From Ligustrum vulgare (Eukaryota > Streptophyta > Magnoliopsida > Lamiales > Oleaceae): DNA of 64,000 bases. The position numbers and the translations under genes were made by a program. Numbering within the stretch: the stretch's first letter is position 1; each line of letters starts with the position of its first letter. The notes beneath the pieces were generated by a model. The model made no database searches and was not told the DNA's origin. It saw nothing but the letters and a program-made list of their open reading frames with translations. The stretch is taken from assembly GCA_963555705.1 (NCBI GenBank), contig OY743168.1, positions 96,698,925-96,762,924 of the forward strand, in the 5' to 3' direction. Positions 11,733 to 23,749 of the stretch are shown in pieces.

Positions 11733-13137
11733 TGATAAGCGCTTAATAGCACTTATTTAATCCACATATTGTCGTATTTTGATCTTGATTTAATTCTATT
11801 TAAATATTGTTTAATGTATTTTTATGTACCGTGTTGTGTAGGATCATAAAGAACGAAAAGAAAGAAAAAAATGACTAAAAAGGGCTTAAAAACAAAAATT
11901 GGAGGACCACGAATTCAAACAAGTTACCGCCGTAGGTTCCAGACTTACGGTCAAATCTCCATCTGGCTCAAGTATAAAATCTGCAGAACTTCACTTACGG
12001 CCGTAAGGTATAGAGTTATGGTTGTAACTTTCAAGATCTCAAAATATCCAGAAAACAATTTACAGCCGTAATTATGTCAGTTAAGGTTGTCACTTTTCTA
12101 CAGAAAACTTTCCTAACTGGTTTAGGAATCTATCTTTGGTAAATTTTCTTGGGATCTCTAGGGCACGATTTTGGATGTATAAAAAGAGGAAAATTACTAC
12201 AGAAAGGAGGCTGAAAAATTAGAATTTTGAAGAGAATTCTTGGGAGATCTTCAAAGAAGTAAGCACCAACAAGAAAAGGTAAATCATGAATCAACTTGAA
12301 AAGTTCACCATGACCATGTTGGGCCAGAAATCCTTGTCTTGTTCAAGGGGTAGTTGTGTTAAATCAGTTATTGTTGTTTACTTTTCTTACAAAATTATAA
12401 CGTTTGATCTATCCCTTTCCTTTCAATTGTTGAATTATTACGTTTTAAACTTAAAGAGTTCATTTGATTAATATATTTGATTTGGCCAAATGAATGTTTA
12501 GTCTCTAAACTCATGTATATGCTATGTTTAAATCTTTTGATCTGTAATTATCATTAGATCTCGACTCATAATAGCAAATAAATCTCGCGCATATTTAGTA
12601 ATAATTCGACTTGGATTAATTGATTCGAGCTTGTGAAATTGATAGTTCAATTCAATCTATTTCTTCTCACTTTTCATACTGGCCTTGTGTTAAATCATAA
12701 GAGCTTATTTAAGATTACTCATTGGCTAGAATTGAATCAAAGAACTCATTGACTAGAATTGAATCAAAGAGCTTGTTTTGAATTAATTTGCATACGAAAA
12801 AATTGAGATAATCAGAGTTTGTTGGTTATCTAAGGTTGATAAATTGAATAAGGGATAGAAATGCGTTGCATGGAAATGTATAACAATAATTAAGGGAACA
12901 ACAGAACCGGAGAACAAGATCTTCTCTCACATTAGTTCTTTAAACACATTCACTTGTTATTTTTATGTATAGTTCTCATTTAAGTAATTCCAAATAACAA
13001 AACCCCCAGTTCTATTATAATTCATCGAGCAACTAATTAAGTTCATTGTTCCTCGTGAGTTAAACTCTTGCTCCCGCTTACATATTTAACTGATATTTGG
13101 TGAATAAGGAATAAATGGTGCATCGCGACACGTATCA
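11733..13137 (+). mobile_element. Solo LTR, gypsy-type, with paired palindrome array
   Basis: Begins TGATAAGCGC and ends CGTATCA, with 5 bp inverted termini TGATA/TATCA, and is flanked by TTTTG (11728-11732) and CTTTG (13138-13142), a near-match target duplication. No internal region adjoins it. Positions 11924-12092 hold three pairs of 12 bp palindrome-derived sites (best copy TTACGGCCGTAA at 11995-12006); members of each pair start 21 bp apart. A TATA-like TATAAAAAGAGG lies near 12178. Confidence 0.7.
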
Positions 13138-13802
13138 CTTTGAAAACGTTGAGAATATATATTAATTAAATTGATTTGATATATGTTTAGAATGTTTTAA
13201 TTAATCTAATTAATGGACAATGATGTTATGCTGGTAGGTTATAACTTGTATGCATATTTTGAATTTTGGAATTTTGCCAAATCTCTCCACTATGCTCAAG
13301 TCATATGGATATCTAATTGTCATTATCCATAAGTAGTAGTAATTTAGCTATGTTTGATCTAAATTTTTATTCAAATCAAAGTCAACAATTACTTATAATC
13401 ATATGTTTCACGGGTCCACAACTTTTTAATTTTTAATCACACATCACATTAATTTTTATCAAAATCAGTTAAAAATCGATTTTAATCTTCTTCAAATAAG
13501 AGTTTAGTGTATAATGAATGATTAACTCTTCGCATTTTATGAAACCATTATAAAGTTTCAATGATCCTTTCCGTTATATATTTTAGCCCATGATTGAGTC
13601 TCACTTTTTAATAACTTTTGTAGAAGGTATTTTTTTTTAAAAAAAAAACATATAATTAAAAATGAAGAAAGAGTTCACGTACAAAATTAATTTATTAAAT
13701 CATCCATATTTTCTCTCATCACTTTTCAACAACATATTTTACCTAGAAAATATAAAAAATTATGTTTTTAAACAATTTTTTAACAAACAGAGTCATAATT
13801 AC
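13138..13802. other. AT-rich intergenic, MITE-like text
   Basis: No gene. The segment 13620-13795 has the CACACATTTT/TAACAAACAG wording of the window's Harbinger-type MITEs, but I could not define both ends. Confidence 0.35.
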
Positions 13803-14247
13803 TACTGACCACAAAATTTGGTAGGTCCTTAAATCAAAACGTCTCAACTCCTCCCTATTTAATACGTGGACCTCCTGCGCACTGAGACAAACAATCAGTA
13901 TGCAATGGGTGCCGATGTGGCTCCTATTTACACTCTAATGCCTAAGTCAGTACTCATTTCAAGTAGATATAATTTAGGTACGGGAAATATAAGTGTGTAA
14001 AAGAGAGAAAATGAGTGAGATTTATAAGTAAAGTTCAAGTAATGAATTATTAACCTATTACTTGGAGACATAAGTGATCTATTTATAGAAGAAATAATTA
14101 TCTCGGATTGTGACATGTATTATACTTTACACGTGACAAGATCCTAACCCTTCATGAGGTAAACCATTTATTTGGCTATATTCATTACTACATGTCATAG
14201 GGTTAAAGCAAACATCAAATCCCTTTAAAGATGTTGTCACATCTAGC

Positions 14248-17200
14248 TAGATGTGGTAAACGGGTCGAGCCGCTCGTCGGTTCGGCTCGTCAAATGAACG
14301 AGCTCGCGGACGAGCCAAACAACGTCATTACTCAGCTCGTGGTTCAACGAGCGGCTTGTTGGCACGAGCCACGAGCTCAACAAGCCGAGCGGCTTACCGG
14401 CTCGTTGAATAAAAAAAAAATTTAAACGTTGTTCACGTTTTCAAAACAAAAAGAAGTAAAAAAAAAAAACAAAACAAAACAATAAACACCGAAACACCCT
14501 AAAGAAAAAAAAAATATACAATGTGACCGTTCTGGTCTCTTTTGTGATCGTTCTTCTGGTCACTAATATAAATCTTTTTTTCCTTAATTTTATCCTATAA
14601 ATATTACACTAACACAACTTTTTTTCTACAATTCTACTATACTACAACTCTCTACTCTAATTCTTATTCTACAGTACACTCTTCTCTTCATCTACTCTAC
14701 CAACATTTTTACTCTATTTTCTACAATTCTACATTACAAATATACTACAAGTTTGATATTTCAATTTAAATATCTCTTAGTTATATATTTGATATTTCAA
14801 TTTCAATAACTCAATTTATCATTACATCTCTCAATTACACATATTTCATTTTATATTTCAATTTTTCCACACCACATCACATACAAAAGAATGGATCCCA
14901 GCAGCCGAAAATTTATTAATGAATTGTTCGATGGTCCACCTGGATTTGGGGGCATCATGATGACTCAACACCACAATCTCACAATCATTTCGACAATCAA
15001 TTTTCCGGTCTCAACGACATACCAATTTCGCAACGAGAAATTTTTTTGAAAGAGAAGCTAAATTCAAAGCTGTGTGCAAATATTGTGTACAACAATTGGT
15101 ATGGGTAAAGGGGATTGGTACTACACACCTCAACCATCACTATCGTAAGTGTCAGCCCAACCGAATCAAAGTCAACTACAATTTGGTTCATCGATCGCTA
15201 GTGGTTCTGGAGCGGGATTTACAACACTTTTAAATTGGATGTATTCCGAAGCAGATAATCGAATTGGGATGGTTCAATTCGTTGAGGGGCGGAGTTGCCA
15301 TTAAGCATAGTGGACAACGAACACTTTGTTACATACATCAAGTGTTATCTTCAACCCAAGTATCAAGGTATTACTCGAAACACTTTACGTTCTGATACAA
15401 TACAATATTATCTTAAAACTAAGAAACAATTAATAGTCGGTTTAAATAACTATGGTGGTGCTATTTCTTTTACTTCCGATCTTTGGGAATGTATTAACAA
15501 AAAATGTTATATTGCTACAACTGCACACTACATTGATCCACTTTGGGTTATGCAAAAAAAAATTATTGCTTTCAAAATTCTAGAATTTCCTCATAACGCA
15601 ACCAACATATTTAATGTTATACTTGATATTGTTAGAGAATATGAATTTGAAAATAAAATTCGATCATTTATTTTCGATAATGCTAGTGTAAATAAGCCTG
15701 TAGTAGATAAATTATGTAGAATTCTTAATTCAGATTTTGGTGATTTCTTATTCCATGTTAGATGTGTATGTCATATTTTAAATTTAATTGTTCAAGATGG
15801 TTTGAAACATATTAAAGATGAAATAGATAAATTTAGAGATGCTATATTGTACATAACCATATCACCGAGTATAAAACAATATTTTGAAACAATGTGTTCA
15901 CAATACAATTTAGATTCTAAGAAATTTATCACCGACGTAGGCCATAGGTGGAACTCCACATACTTATTACTTAAATCATAAAAAGGTTATGAATACATAA
16001 TAATGGAATATTATAACAGTAGAACACTTAAAAAAGACGATGATCCTCTATGAATAGAATCGGATTGGAAAGCTGCTTTTAAAGTGAAAAATTTTTAACA
16101 AGTTTTTATGATTCAATCAACATATTATCTGGGGTATATTACCCAACTAGTTCAAGAGTTCTTGAACGTCTTTATATTATTGTAAGAACTTTTTATAGAT
16201 ATAGATATAACTTATTTTTTACTGAAATGATAATTGCTATGGAAATAAAATTTAGAAAATATTGAGAAGATTTACATATGTTATTTCCCTTAACATGCAT
16301 AATGGACCCGCGTTTCAATTTAAAGGGTACGAAATTTCTTGTTTCAAAAATCAATAGATCATTGATTTTGGATAAACCAATCACTTATAATAATTTAGAG
16401 AGCACGTTAGTAAACATGTATACTGTATATGCTTCACGATTAGGAACTACTGTTAGTCATACACAATTTGCACCATCACGTGATACTACACTTGGAGACG
16501 ATAAAGTAGAATTATACAATTTAATGGAAGAAATGAGTCAAGTACAAGGAACTTCTTCTTACAGTATGTCTTCTAGTTCTAGTATCAACGAATCAGGTTC
16601 ACTTCAAATACCTGAAGAATTGAAAATTTATTTTGTACAAGAACTTCTTATAAATGTGGAGTCTACTAATTCTTTAGAACTTGATTTACTTCATTATTTG
16701 CTAACAAACGAACGAAAATATCCGATTGTTTCCGCTATTGCGAAAGATCTACTAACACCTCCGGTTAGCACGGTATCTTTGGAGTCTGCTTTTAGTGCAA
16801 GTAAAAGGGTTTTGTCAGAAGTCAGGAGTCGACTCAAAGAATATATTTTGGAAGCGTTGATGTGTGTTAAAGATTGGCAAGACGGTGATTTACGCATACA
16901 ACATAAGTATGCCGAAATTGCATGAAGTCAGGTAAATGATATTTAACTTTACATTTTCAATTTCTTTATTATACATATAAAATAAAATATAATTTTGATT
17001 TCAAAACAAAAATTGTACACGTAACAAATTGTTCGTGTACAATTTTAACTCCGCCTACTAGAATATTCAATTAAGACTATTTAGTAGCTAGTCCCAAGCC
17101 CGGAAAAAAGGAGGAGGGTTTAATTTTACTTTTTAACCTTTTAAATTTTAATTTATTTACTTCATTTTAGTTTTTGTCTTTTCAAATTATAATTGGATAT

Positions 17201-17687
17201 TTGATTATTTTAACAAGTTTTTATTTACGTTATAAACTTATCAATTATAATTAATAATTTCGACTTTCAATTTAATTCTCTAATAATAACTAACAAACAT
17301 TATTTTTTTACTTATTAAGTTATTAATAATTTATTTAATACATAACTTATTACTTATTAGTTATTAATATTATACTTATATTTATAAGTTATAACTTATA
17401 ACTAATTAAGAATTTATATCAATAATATTAAATATATTAGTATTCAAGATTTCAAATATTTTAGCTATTGATTCGATTGTCGACTAAATCAACGTAAGAC
17501 GGTAAGAGGGTTTTTTTTTAAATTTTTTTTTAAAGAAAACGAAGTCAACGAGCCGAGCTTGGCCAGGGTCAAACGAGCCGAGCCTAAGCTCGGCTCGTTT
17601 GACACGAGCTCGTTGCTCGGCTTGTCTGTTTGACGAGCTGAGAAATCCGAGCCATGGGTCGAGCGGCTCGGCCCATTGCCACCTTTA
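14248..17687 (+). mobile_element. hAT transposon with decayed transposase
   Basis: Perfect 8 bp target duplication CATCTAGC at 14240-14247 and 17688-17695. The ends are TAGATGTGGTAAACGGGTCG (left) and the complement of GAGCGGCTCGGCCCATTGCC plus ACCTTTA (right), giving imperfect inverted repeats. Both subterminal regions (14265-14410 and 17540-17665) are unusually GC-rich and crowded with CGAGC/GCTCG, as expected of transposase-binding clusters. It carries the transposase pseudogene at 14891-16925. Confidence 0.9.
14891..16925 (+). pseudogene. hAT (Ac-like) transposase pseudogene
   Basis: The reading starts MDPSSRKFINELFDGPP at 14891. A BED-type zinc finger is visible about 15055-15155 (CKYC ... 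THLNHHYRKC). The main frame 15295-15981 has the family motifs SIVDNEHFVTYI, ITRNTLRSDTI, FTSDLWE, FDNASVN (ribonuclease-H-like core), HVRCVCHILNLIVQDGLK and GHRWNSTYLLL. A stop at 15979 and several further stops and frame changes follow up to about 16270. The frame 16278-16925 restores the C-terminal hAT dimerisation domain: DLLHYLL, PIVSAIAKDLLTPPVSTVSL, ESAFSASKRVL, ALMCVKDW. The gene is dead but all domains are still visible in order. Confidence 0.9.
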
Positions 17688-17739
17688 CATCTAGCTGTCT
17701 TTTGCAGACAAGTTATCTCAAAGCTGTCTTGTCACATTT

Positions 17740-18080
17740 TCAGGTAGTCACCCCGACACAGGGTTACCTCGGCATAGCATCACCCCTGGCATAGGATTAC
17801 CTTGGCACATCATCACCCCGACATAGTATCACCCTAGCATAGGGTTACCTCGGCACAAAATCACCCCGGCATTGGGTTACCTTGGCACAATATCACCCCA
17901 GGCATAGGGTTACCTCGGCACAACATCACCCCGACATAGGGGTCACTTCGGCATAGGGTTATCTCGACATAGAATCACCCCGACATAGGGTTACCTAGGC
18001 ATAGTATCACCTCAACATAGGGTTACCTCGGCACAATATCACCCCGGCATAGTATCACCCCTGGCATAGGGTCACCGGCA
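17740..18080. repeat. Minisatellite of alternating 16 bp modules inside an LTR
   Basis: About twenty contiguous modules near GGCATAGGGTTACCTC and GGCACAATATCACCCC alternate with few interruptions. The sister LTR at 23871-24606 has only about eight modules of the same two kinds on the opposite strand (24005-24135), so the array has expanded here. Confidence 0.8.
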
Positions 18081-18217
18081 CATAAAAAGTCTAGCAAGTT
18101 TGGCATCTACAGTCCGGCTTGTGAGTTCTGATTAGGTGACTGGATATTTTGTGGATCCCCTGGTAGGCCCATATGGATGACATGTCACGTCCAATTAGGC
18201 ATGACCGTAACAATTAC

Positions 18218-18660
18218 AAAATTCAAAAATAAGATCAAACACTTTATTACTCTAAAAATCAGGTGATAATTCAACATTTTATTATTAAAAATAATAATAT
18301 ATTAAATTAAACCCATTTAATCAATCAACCCAATCTCAAACCTTAATTTCATTCTCTCTCTCTCTCTCAAAGGTAGAAGCACTACCACCGGAGGTCGAGC
18401 AACGCTACGACTGCATCACATTGATTATCATAGCCGGCGAAAACCTTTGCTGTTCATAGTTTGACGACGATGAGTGCAACACGTAGGTTGAATATGGGAT
18501 CGCACATGGTAGCGACGACAATGACAGTCACCGATTTAAGACTACGCACATCAGACGATATTCCATGCATTGTGGGTAAAGTAGGTGGGGCTGGGCGCGG
18601 CGAGAGACCGGTTCTGATTAGGTATTATTTGAGTATATTTATTGGTATTATATTAATTTT
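18218..18660. other. Possible Mutator-type terminal arm with captured GC-rich sequence
   Basis: 18218-18330 resembles the left arm of the element at 24690-26095 (AAATAAGATCAAAC..., ATCAGGTGATAAT..., ATATTAAATTAAA). It is followed by a CT repeat and then locally GC-rich, gene-like sequence up to about 18620. No right arm or target duplication was found and no product is recognisable. Confidence 0.3.
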
Positions 18661-19127
18661 TATTTAAAATATAAGAGATAATTATTTATTTATTATATAT
18701 AATATAATATAATATAATATTTATTTATTATTATTTAACACTTGTTTTTTTTTAATATTAAATTTGTTAAGTTTAAAAGTGATAATTTTAATTGTGTAAT
18801 TGTCTACTTTTTCCATAATTAGTTCTCTGTGTAGTTTTATAACGTTGTTGGTCGTTATATAGGTATGAAAACATTAGATAGAGTACAGCAGTAAACAAGT
18901 TTTGTACCATAGGATATTCTTGTTTATAGTCAGAAAAATAGTATTTTATTTTAAAAGTTTAGAGCATGTTTGATAATGTGAAAATTTTTAATTTTTGTAA
19001 TTTTTTTATTTATTTTTGATGAATGTGTGATTTAAAAAGTAAAAAATGGTGAACTTGACTAATAATAAATGATTGAGATCGAGTTTAAAAAGTTGTGATA
19101 AAAATTTTATCTATACCAATCAAGATC
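18661..19127. other. AT-rich, MITE-like fragments
   Basis: Contains a TATAA microsatellite-like run (18695-18722) and, at 18960-19125, TGTTTGATAATGTGAAAATT/GATTTAAAAAG wording typical of the local MITE families, without clear ends. No gene. Confidence 0.35.
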
Positions 19128-19130
19128 TTA

Positions 19131-19653
19131 GGGTGCGTTTGATATACGTCAAGTTCCATGGAAAATCATATTTTCCATATGATTTTTCAACTTTACGCTG
19201 TTTAGTTGCCTAAATTTTCAATGGAATTCATTTTCTCACTTGCCTCGAAATTCGGTATTTTCCTTATTTTGAATGAATTTATTTTTCAAGGGGGGAGGAG
19301 GTTTTATTTTCTATGAAAAATCTTATACCATTTTCATTACATTTGATCATTTCTTTTATTGTTAATTGATTTTTTTTAAAAAAATTAACATTATTATTAT
19401 CAAGTACAAATGTGTGAAAAAATAAAATAAATTTTTTTTTTATTAAAATAGATTAGTTTTACTTTATATTCCATAAAAAATAATGTCAATCAAATAACAA
19501 AAATTGAAAAATTCCTTACTTTTTCCACCTAGAAAATTAAACAAATAAAACACATTAAACTTTCAATTTCTAAGAATTCAATTTCCTAAAATTCAATTCC
19601 CTGTAATTCATTTTCTTTCCACCCAAATTTCACCATCGCTATCAAATGCAGTC
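19131..19653. mobile_element. Harbinger-type MITE
   Basis: Inverted ends GGGTGCGTTTGATA and the complement of TATCAAATGCAGTC, with TTA on both sides (19128-19130, 19654-19656). 523 bp, non-coding; the same family as 26952-27449 judging by the ...TGGAAAAT... subterminal text. Confidence 0.65.
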
Positions 19654-19656
19654 TTA

Positions 19657-22020
19657 GTGTCACTTTTATTAATTAAATGAATAAATTCATTGTCATTATT
19701 TGGCAAGAGTTTTGAATTAAAATTGACGGCGGTCAAACATATACTAGTCGCAAAGAAGTTGACCAATTTGGAGGAATTGACTTTGAACCGGACGTTTCAA
19801 CGAGTCAACTTTTACAAATTCATTGATATAAAATAAAATTCTTATATTAATAGATAGATAGAATAGTACAAGGTCTATTTTGTTTTGCTTCTAGAAGAAA
19901 GTAATCAAATATCACTTCCATTTGTTGAAAGCCGACGTCCAAAGTTATTGCGTAACCTTTTCTTATTGGTGAGTCAAATAAGAGGGTTATGATAGTGCAT
20001 GAATTTAGCCGCTGTATGATTAGAATTAAAATCAAATTTTTTTGTAAATTTTGATAAGAAATATGATTAAAAAGATGTAAATTCTTTTGTGCAATTGAAA
20101 TTAATAATTTATTTTGACTTAAATTAATTTTTTTTTAAAAAAAATCAACACCAAACAGGGAAAGTAAAGATTTTAGTATATACTCAAGTCAAATATTAAT
20201 TTTAGCATATATATAATATGGCGTTCAGTTTAATGCCCTTTTCGGAGGCTTGGATCTTGTTTGATAATGTGAAAAATTTTGATTTTTATAATTTTTTTTT
20301 ATGTATGTGTGATTTAAAAATGTTTGAAAAGTCAAAAATTATGGGCTTGACTAAGAATGGATAGTTGAGATTGAGTTTGAAAAATTGTGGTAAAACTTTT
20401 AGCTTTACCAAATCGGTTAAAAACCAGTTTTTTTACTGTTGCGCTTGGATCTCGAGGTAATGGCAGGTTAAAAATTGAAGAGAGAAAATATGCATGGTTA
20501 AAAAGTTATATTGAAAATTGTAGAATTTATATATATATATAAAAAAAACTATGTATCCGAACACAGGCTTAACATTTCGCTAACTTAGCTTGTGTTCAAT
20601 AACTGCAATCATTGCAGTTTATATTTTATAATTCAACTTATAATTACATAATTTTTCAAATATTTTTTAATCCACGCCTCTTCAATTTTTAACCGGTAAA
20701 ATATATTACCACCACAAATTTTATTAAATACACTACATTATATTACAACCACCAATAAAATATAATTTTTATGAATACACCACAACACATACAAGTATAC
20801 CCCTCATCTAATTGTAAAACAAAAAAAATGATTATTTTGTGCACCACACTTTCTCCTTTAAATCCATGACTTACAGCCGTTTGGATTTAAATTACCTTCA
20901 TCATTAGATAATTGAACTCTTTAGGAATCCGGGACACATGAATTCGAGTGGCTTCATAAAATTTGGTCATTTCTTGTGGCCTGTGGGATTTTCCCGATAT
21001 GCCTCTTCTTCCCAGTCCCACTAGATGCTTCTGCTGCCATTTTCTCGTTTTTATCTTTCTCGATTTATATATTGTTTTCGGTATACTGTCTACTTTTTTC
21101 CTTGGAGAAGAAGATTAAGGAGAAACATCGGAATGCATTAGCAGATAATTTCCTGTTAATCTGCTGTTGGTAGTAGGGAAAAAAAAAAAAAGACTATTTA
21201 TATTAAAATTGTGGTGTGAGAATCAAATAGATATAAGTAAAAATGATATTCATATCTTTCCATCCATGTTTATTTTGTAAATAAAGAAAATATTTAAAAT
21301 TATAGTGTAAAAATTAATTTTTGTGGTGACAGTATAATCACTTATAAGTTAGTCCTATTTTTACGCGGGTAATTACCCCCTCCCCCCTACAGTACAGGTC
21401 CCCCGACTCTTTTTAGCTAGGTTACTCTAAAAAGGCAAGTTACTTTTGCCTCTGTTTGTTAATTTTTTTTTGTTTAAAAACATGTTTTTTTATGTTTTCT
21501 AGGTAAGATATGTGGTTAAAAATTAGAGAGAAAAAATATGTGTGATTAAAAAGTGATTTGAAAAATTGTGTAAAAAAAATATGTTTAAAAATATGTTTCT
21601 CTTGATTTGACAAACCGATACTTTAAAACTCACTTTACTCTAGAAATGAAAAACCCCTTTTTGTCCCCACTACTTTAACCAATAGAAAAAACAGTTAGTC
21701 TGACACCTGTTTGATGAAGAATGAGACCATGTTCTATGTAAGAAAAATTGAAAAAAATTGAACAATGATCGAAAAATTATTGAAAAGTATGTAAAGTGAT
21801 GTGTCAATAGAAATGCATTTTTGAAAATGAATTTGAGGAAAAAAGTCAATCAATTTATCCAAGAACAGACACGATCTAAAATCAGATATTTAGTAAATAT
21901 TCATAAAATGTGTGATTAAAAAATTGAACCCATGAAATATATGATTATAACTAATTGTTGACTTATAATAAAAAATTAGATTAAACAAGGGAACTTTTAT
22001 AAGCAGACTTTTTAAGGTTG
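19657..22020. other. AT-rich intergenic region, no supported gene
   Basis: Several partial MITE-like segments (about 20255-20430, 20590-20760, 21440-21620) share TGATTAAAAAGTGATTTGAAAAATTGTG-like text. Short open frames at 19847-20035 and 20976-21173 have no recognisable domain. No RNA gene or promoter was identified. Confidence 0.4.
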
Positions 22021-22030
22021 TCCAACATTG

Positions 22031-22627
22031 GGTTCGTTTGATTGCAAGGGTGGAAAGAAAACGAATTCTAGAAAATTGAATTCCGATGAACTTATGTTTT
22101 AGGAATTGGAAGTTTAGTTCGTGTTTGATTAAAAAGATTGAAAATGGGTGGAAAGAAAATAATTTTCAAGAATTGATTTGCTTGAAAATTATTTTCCTAA
22201 AAAATATCAGAAATTGCTTGATTGGATTGATTTTCTACATGAAAAAGTTGAGAACTTTTCTAGTTTTATTGTTTGTTTGTCATTATTTTTAATAACAAAT
22301 AAAGCATAATTTAACTATTTTAATAAAAAATATTATTTTTCACTCATTTGTACTTGATAATAGTAATATTATTAATTTTAAAAAAAAGTCAATTAACAAC
22401 AACAAAAATTATCAAACGTGACGAAAAGACTTTTCTACTTAAGGTAAAAAATATTTTTTCACCAAATAGGTAATAAAATATTTTCCTTCAAAAGGTTGAA
22501 AACAACATCACGTGAGCTAAAAGTAGGAAAATATTTGGATGGTAAAATTTTGCTTATCAAATTAGGAAAATATGGAAAAAATGGTTGAAATTTCCTTTTC
22601 CACAAAATAAATGGCTATCAACATAGC
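22031..22627. mobile_element. Probable Harbinger-type MITE
   Basis: Left GGGTTCGTTTGATTGC and right GGCTATCAACATAGC (complement GCTATGTTGATAGCC) resemble the ends of the 19131 and 26952 elements, and the interior shares TGGAAAGAAAA and AATTTTCAAG phrases. Target duplication unclear, so the ends are approximate. Confidence 0.45.
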
Positions 22628-22768
22628 TTTAATGTATTTGATTGAATTAATTTTCAAACCATTTTTTAACAACACGTTTTTTTCTATCCACTTTCAACAA
22701 CATATTTTAACTTGAATATATAAATAAACTAATTTATAATTACTACAGTGTTACAGAACAGAGCCTTA

Positions 22769-23595
22769 GCCCCTATTCTCTTTGCTGTTTTGAGTTCGTT
22801 TTCTGTTTTTATTTTCGAAAACGCTAAAAACGCGTTCTCTTTATCATTTTCGAAAACGCATTTTGAAAAACAAAAAAAAAATTTGTATACAAAACACTCA
22901 AAACCTCGTTTTGGGCGTTTTGTGTGTATTTCGACAAAAAATGTCCAAAACGCGTTTTGAGATTTTTTTATTTTTAAGAATTATCTTAACTTAGAACTAA
23001 GCTTAATATAAATTTTTTATTTTTTTATTACTTTATTTATAATTATCCTAACGTGGAACTAAGCATAATTTTTTTTTTTTTTTTTGAGAATTATCCTAAC
23101 TTGGAACTAAGTTTAAATAAAATTTTATTGAATTCAATATCAACATTACAAAAAAAAATTAAGTGAGAATTCTTGTAATTATATTTCAAAAAATGCACTG
23201 ATAAATGGACTCTGGTGGTTTTGAAAGAATTTGCATTTTCTGAATTTTAATAGAAGTAGAGTTTTTTCAAATCCCGAACCTGACCAAGCTGTGTTAATAT
23301 AGACTCTTAATGCTCACATTAGTGTGTTGCATGTAACCATGTTTTCAGTGTATTGTGAAATGAAATTTGAGTTTGAATTAGTAGTATTCTGCAAGCAAAT
23401 TAATTAAAAATAGTTTAAGTAGTATTCTGCAAAATTTCAAACAGAACGTGTTTTCCAGCTTTTCATTTTCAAAAACAGTTTTCAGAAATGACAAACCAAA
23501 CGCGTTTTCAGCAAATTTGAAAACAAAAATGAAAACAGGAAATACAAAACATTTTCGAAAATGAAAATACAAAATAAAATACAAACAGAACGCTC
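22769..23595. mobile_element. Long-arm Harbinger-type element
   Basis: The left arm (TATTCTCTTTGCTGTTTTGAG then GTTTTC/GAAAACGC runs) and the right arm (…GAAAATACAAAATAAAATACAAACAGAACGC) form the same imperfect long inverted repeat as 9717-10683 and 61537-62629. The ends are less exact here. Confidence 0.55.
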
Positions 23596-23749
23596 TATTT
23601 GATAATTATGTTCTTTAACGCAATCATTACAACTTGTAAACTAATTTATACTCGGTTTGGCAACATTGTAACATTTATAAATTTGTTTATTTATATTTTT
23701 GAGATAAAAATATGTGATTAAAAAATAAAGAGAAAATATATGTAGTTAA

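Larger units (their letters stand above)
13803..18212 (-). mobile_element. Solo LTR interrupted by a hAT transposon
   Basis: Flanked by a perfect 5 bp duplication ATTAC (13798-13802 and 18213-18217). On the minus strand it begins TGTTACGGTCATGCCTAATT and ends ...GGTCAGTA, where the first bases of the terminal CA have mutated. A second copy on the plus strand at 23871-24606 confirms the family. Without the hAT element (14248-17687) and its duplication, the LTR is about 960 bp. Most of the extra length over the sister copy is a minisatellite at 17740-18080. Confidence 0.8.

Noticed and set aside
17740..18080. CRISPR-like look of regularly repeated 16 bp modules
   Set aside because: Modules are contiguous, both types are imperfect, there are no unique spacers of uniform length and no cas genes. 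It lies inside an LTR of a plant genome and varies in copy number between sister LTRs, so it is a minisatellite.
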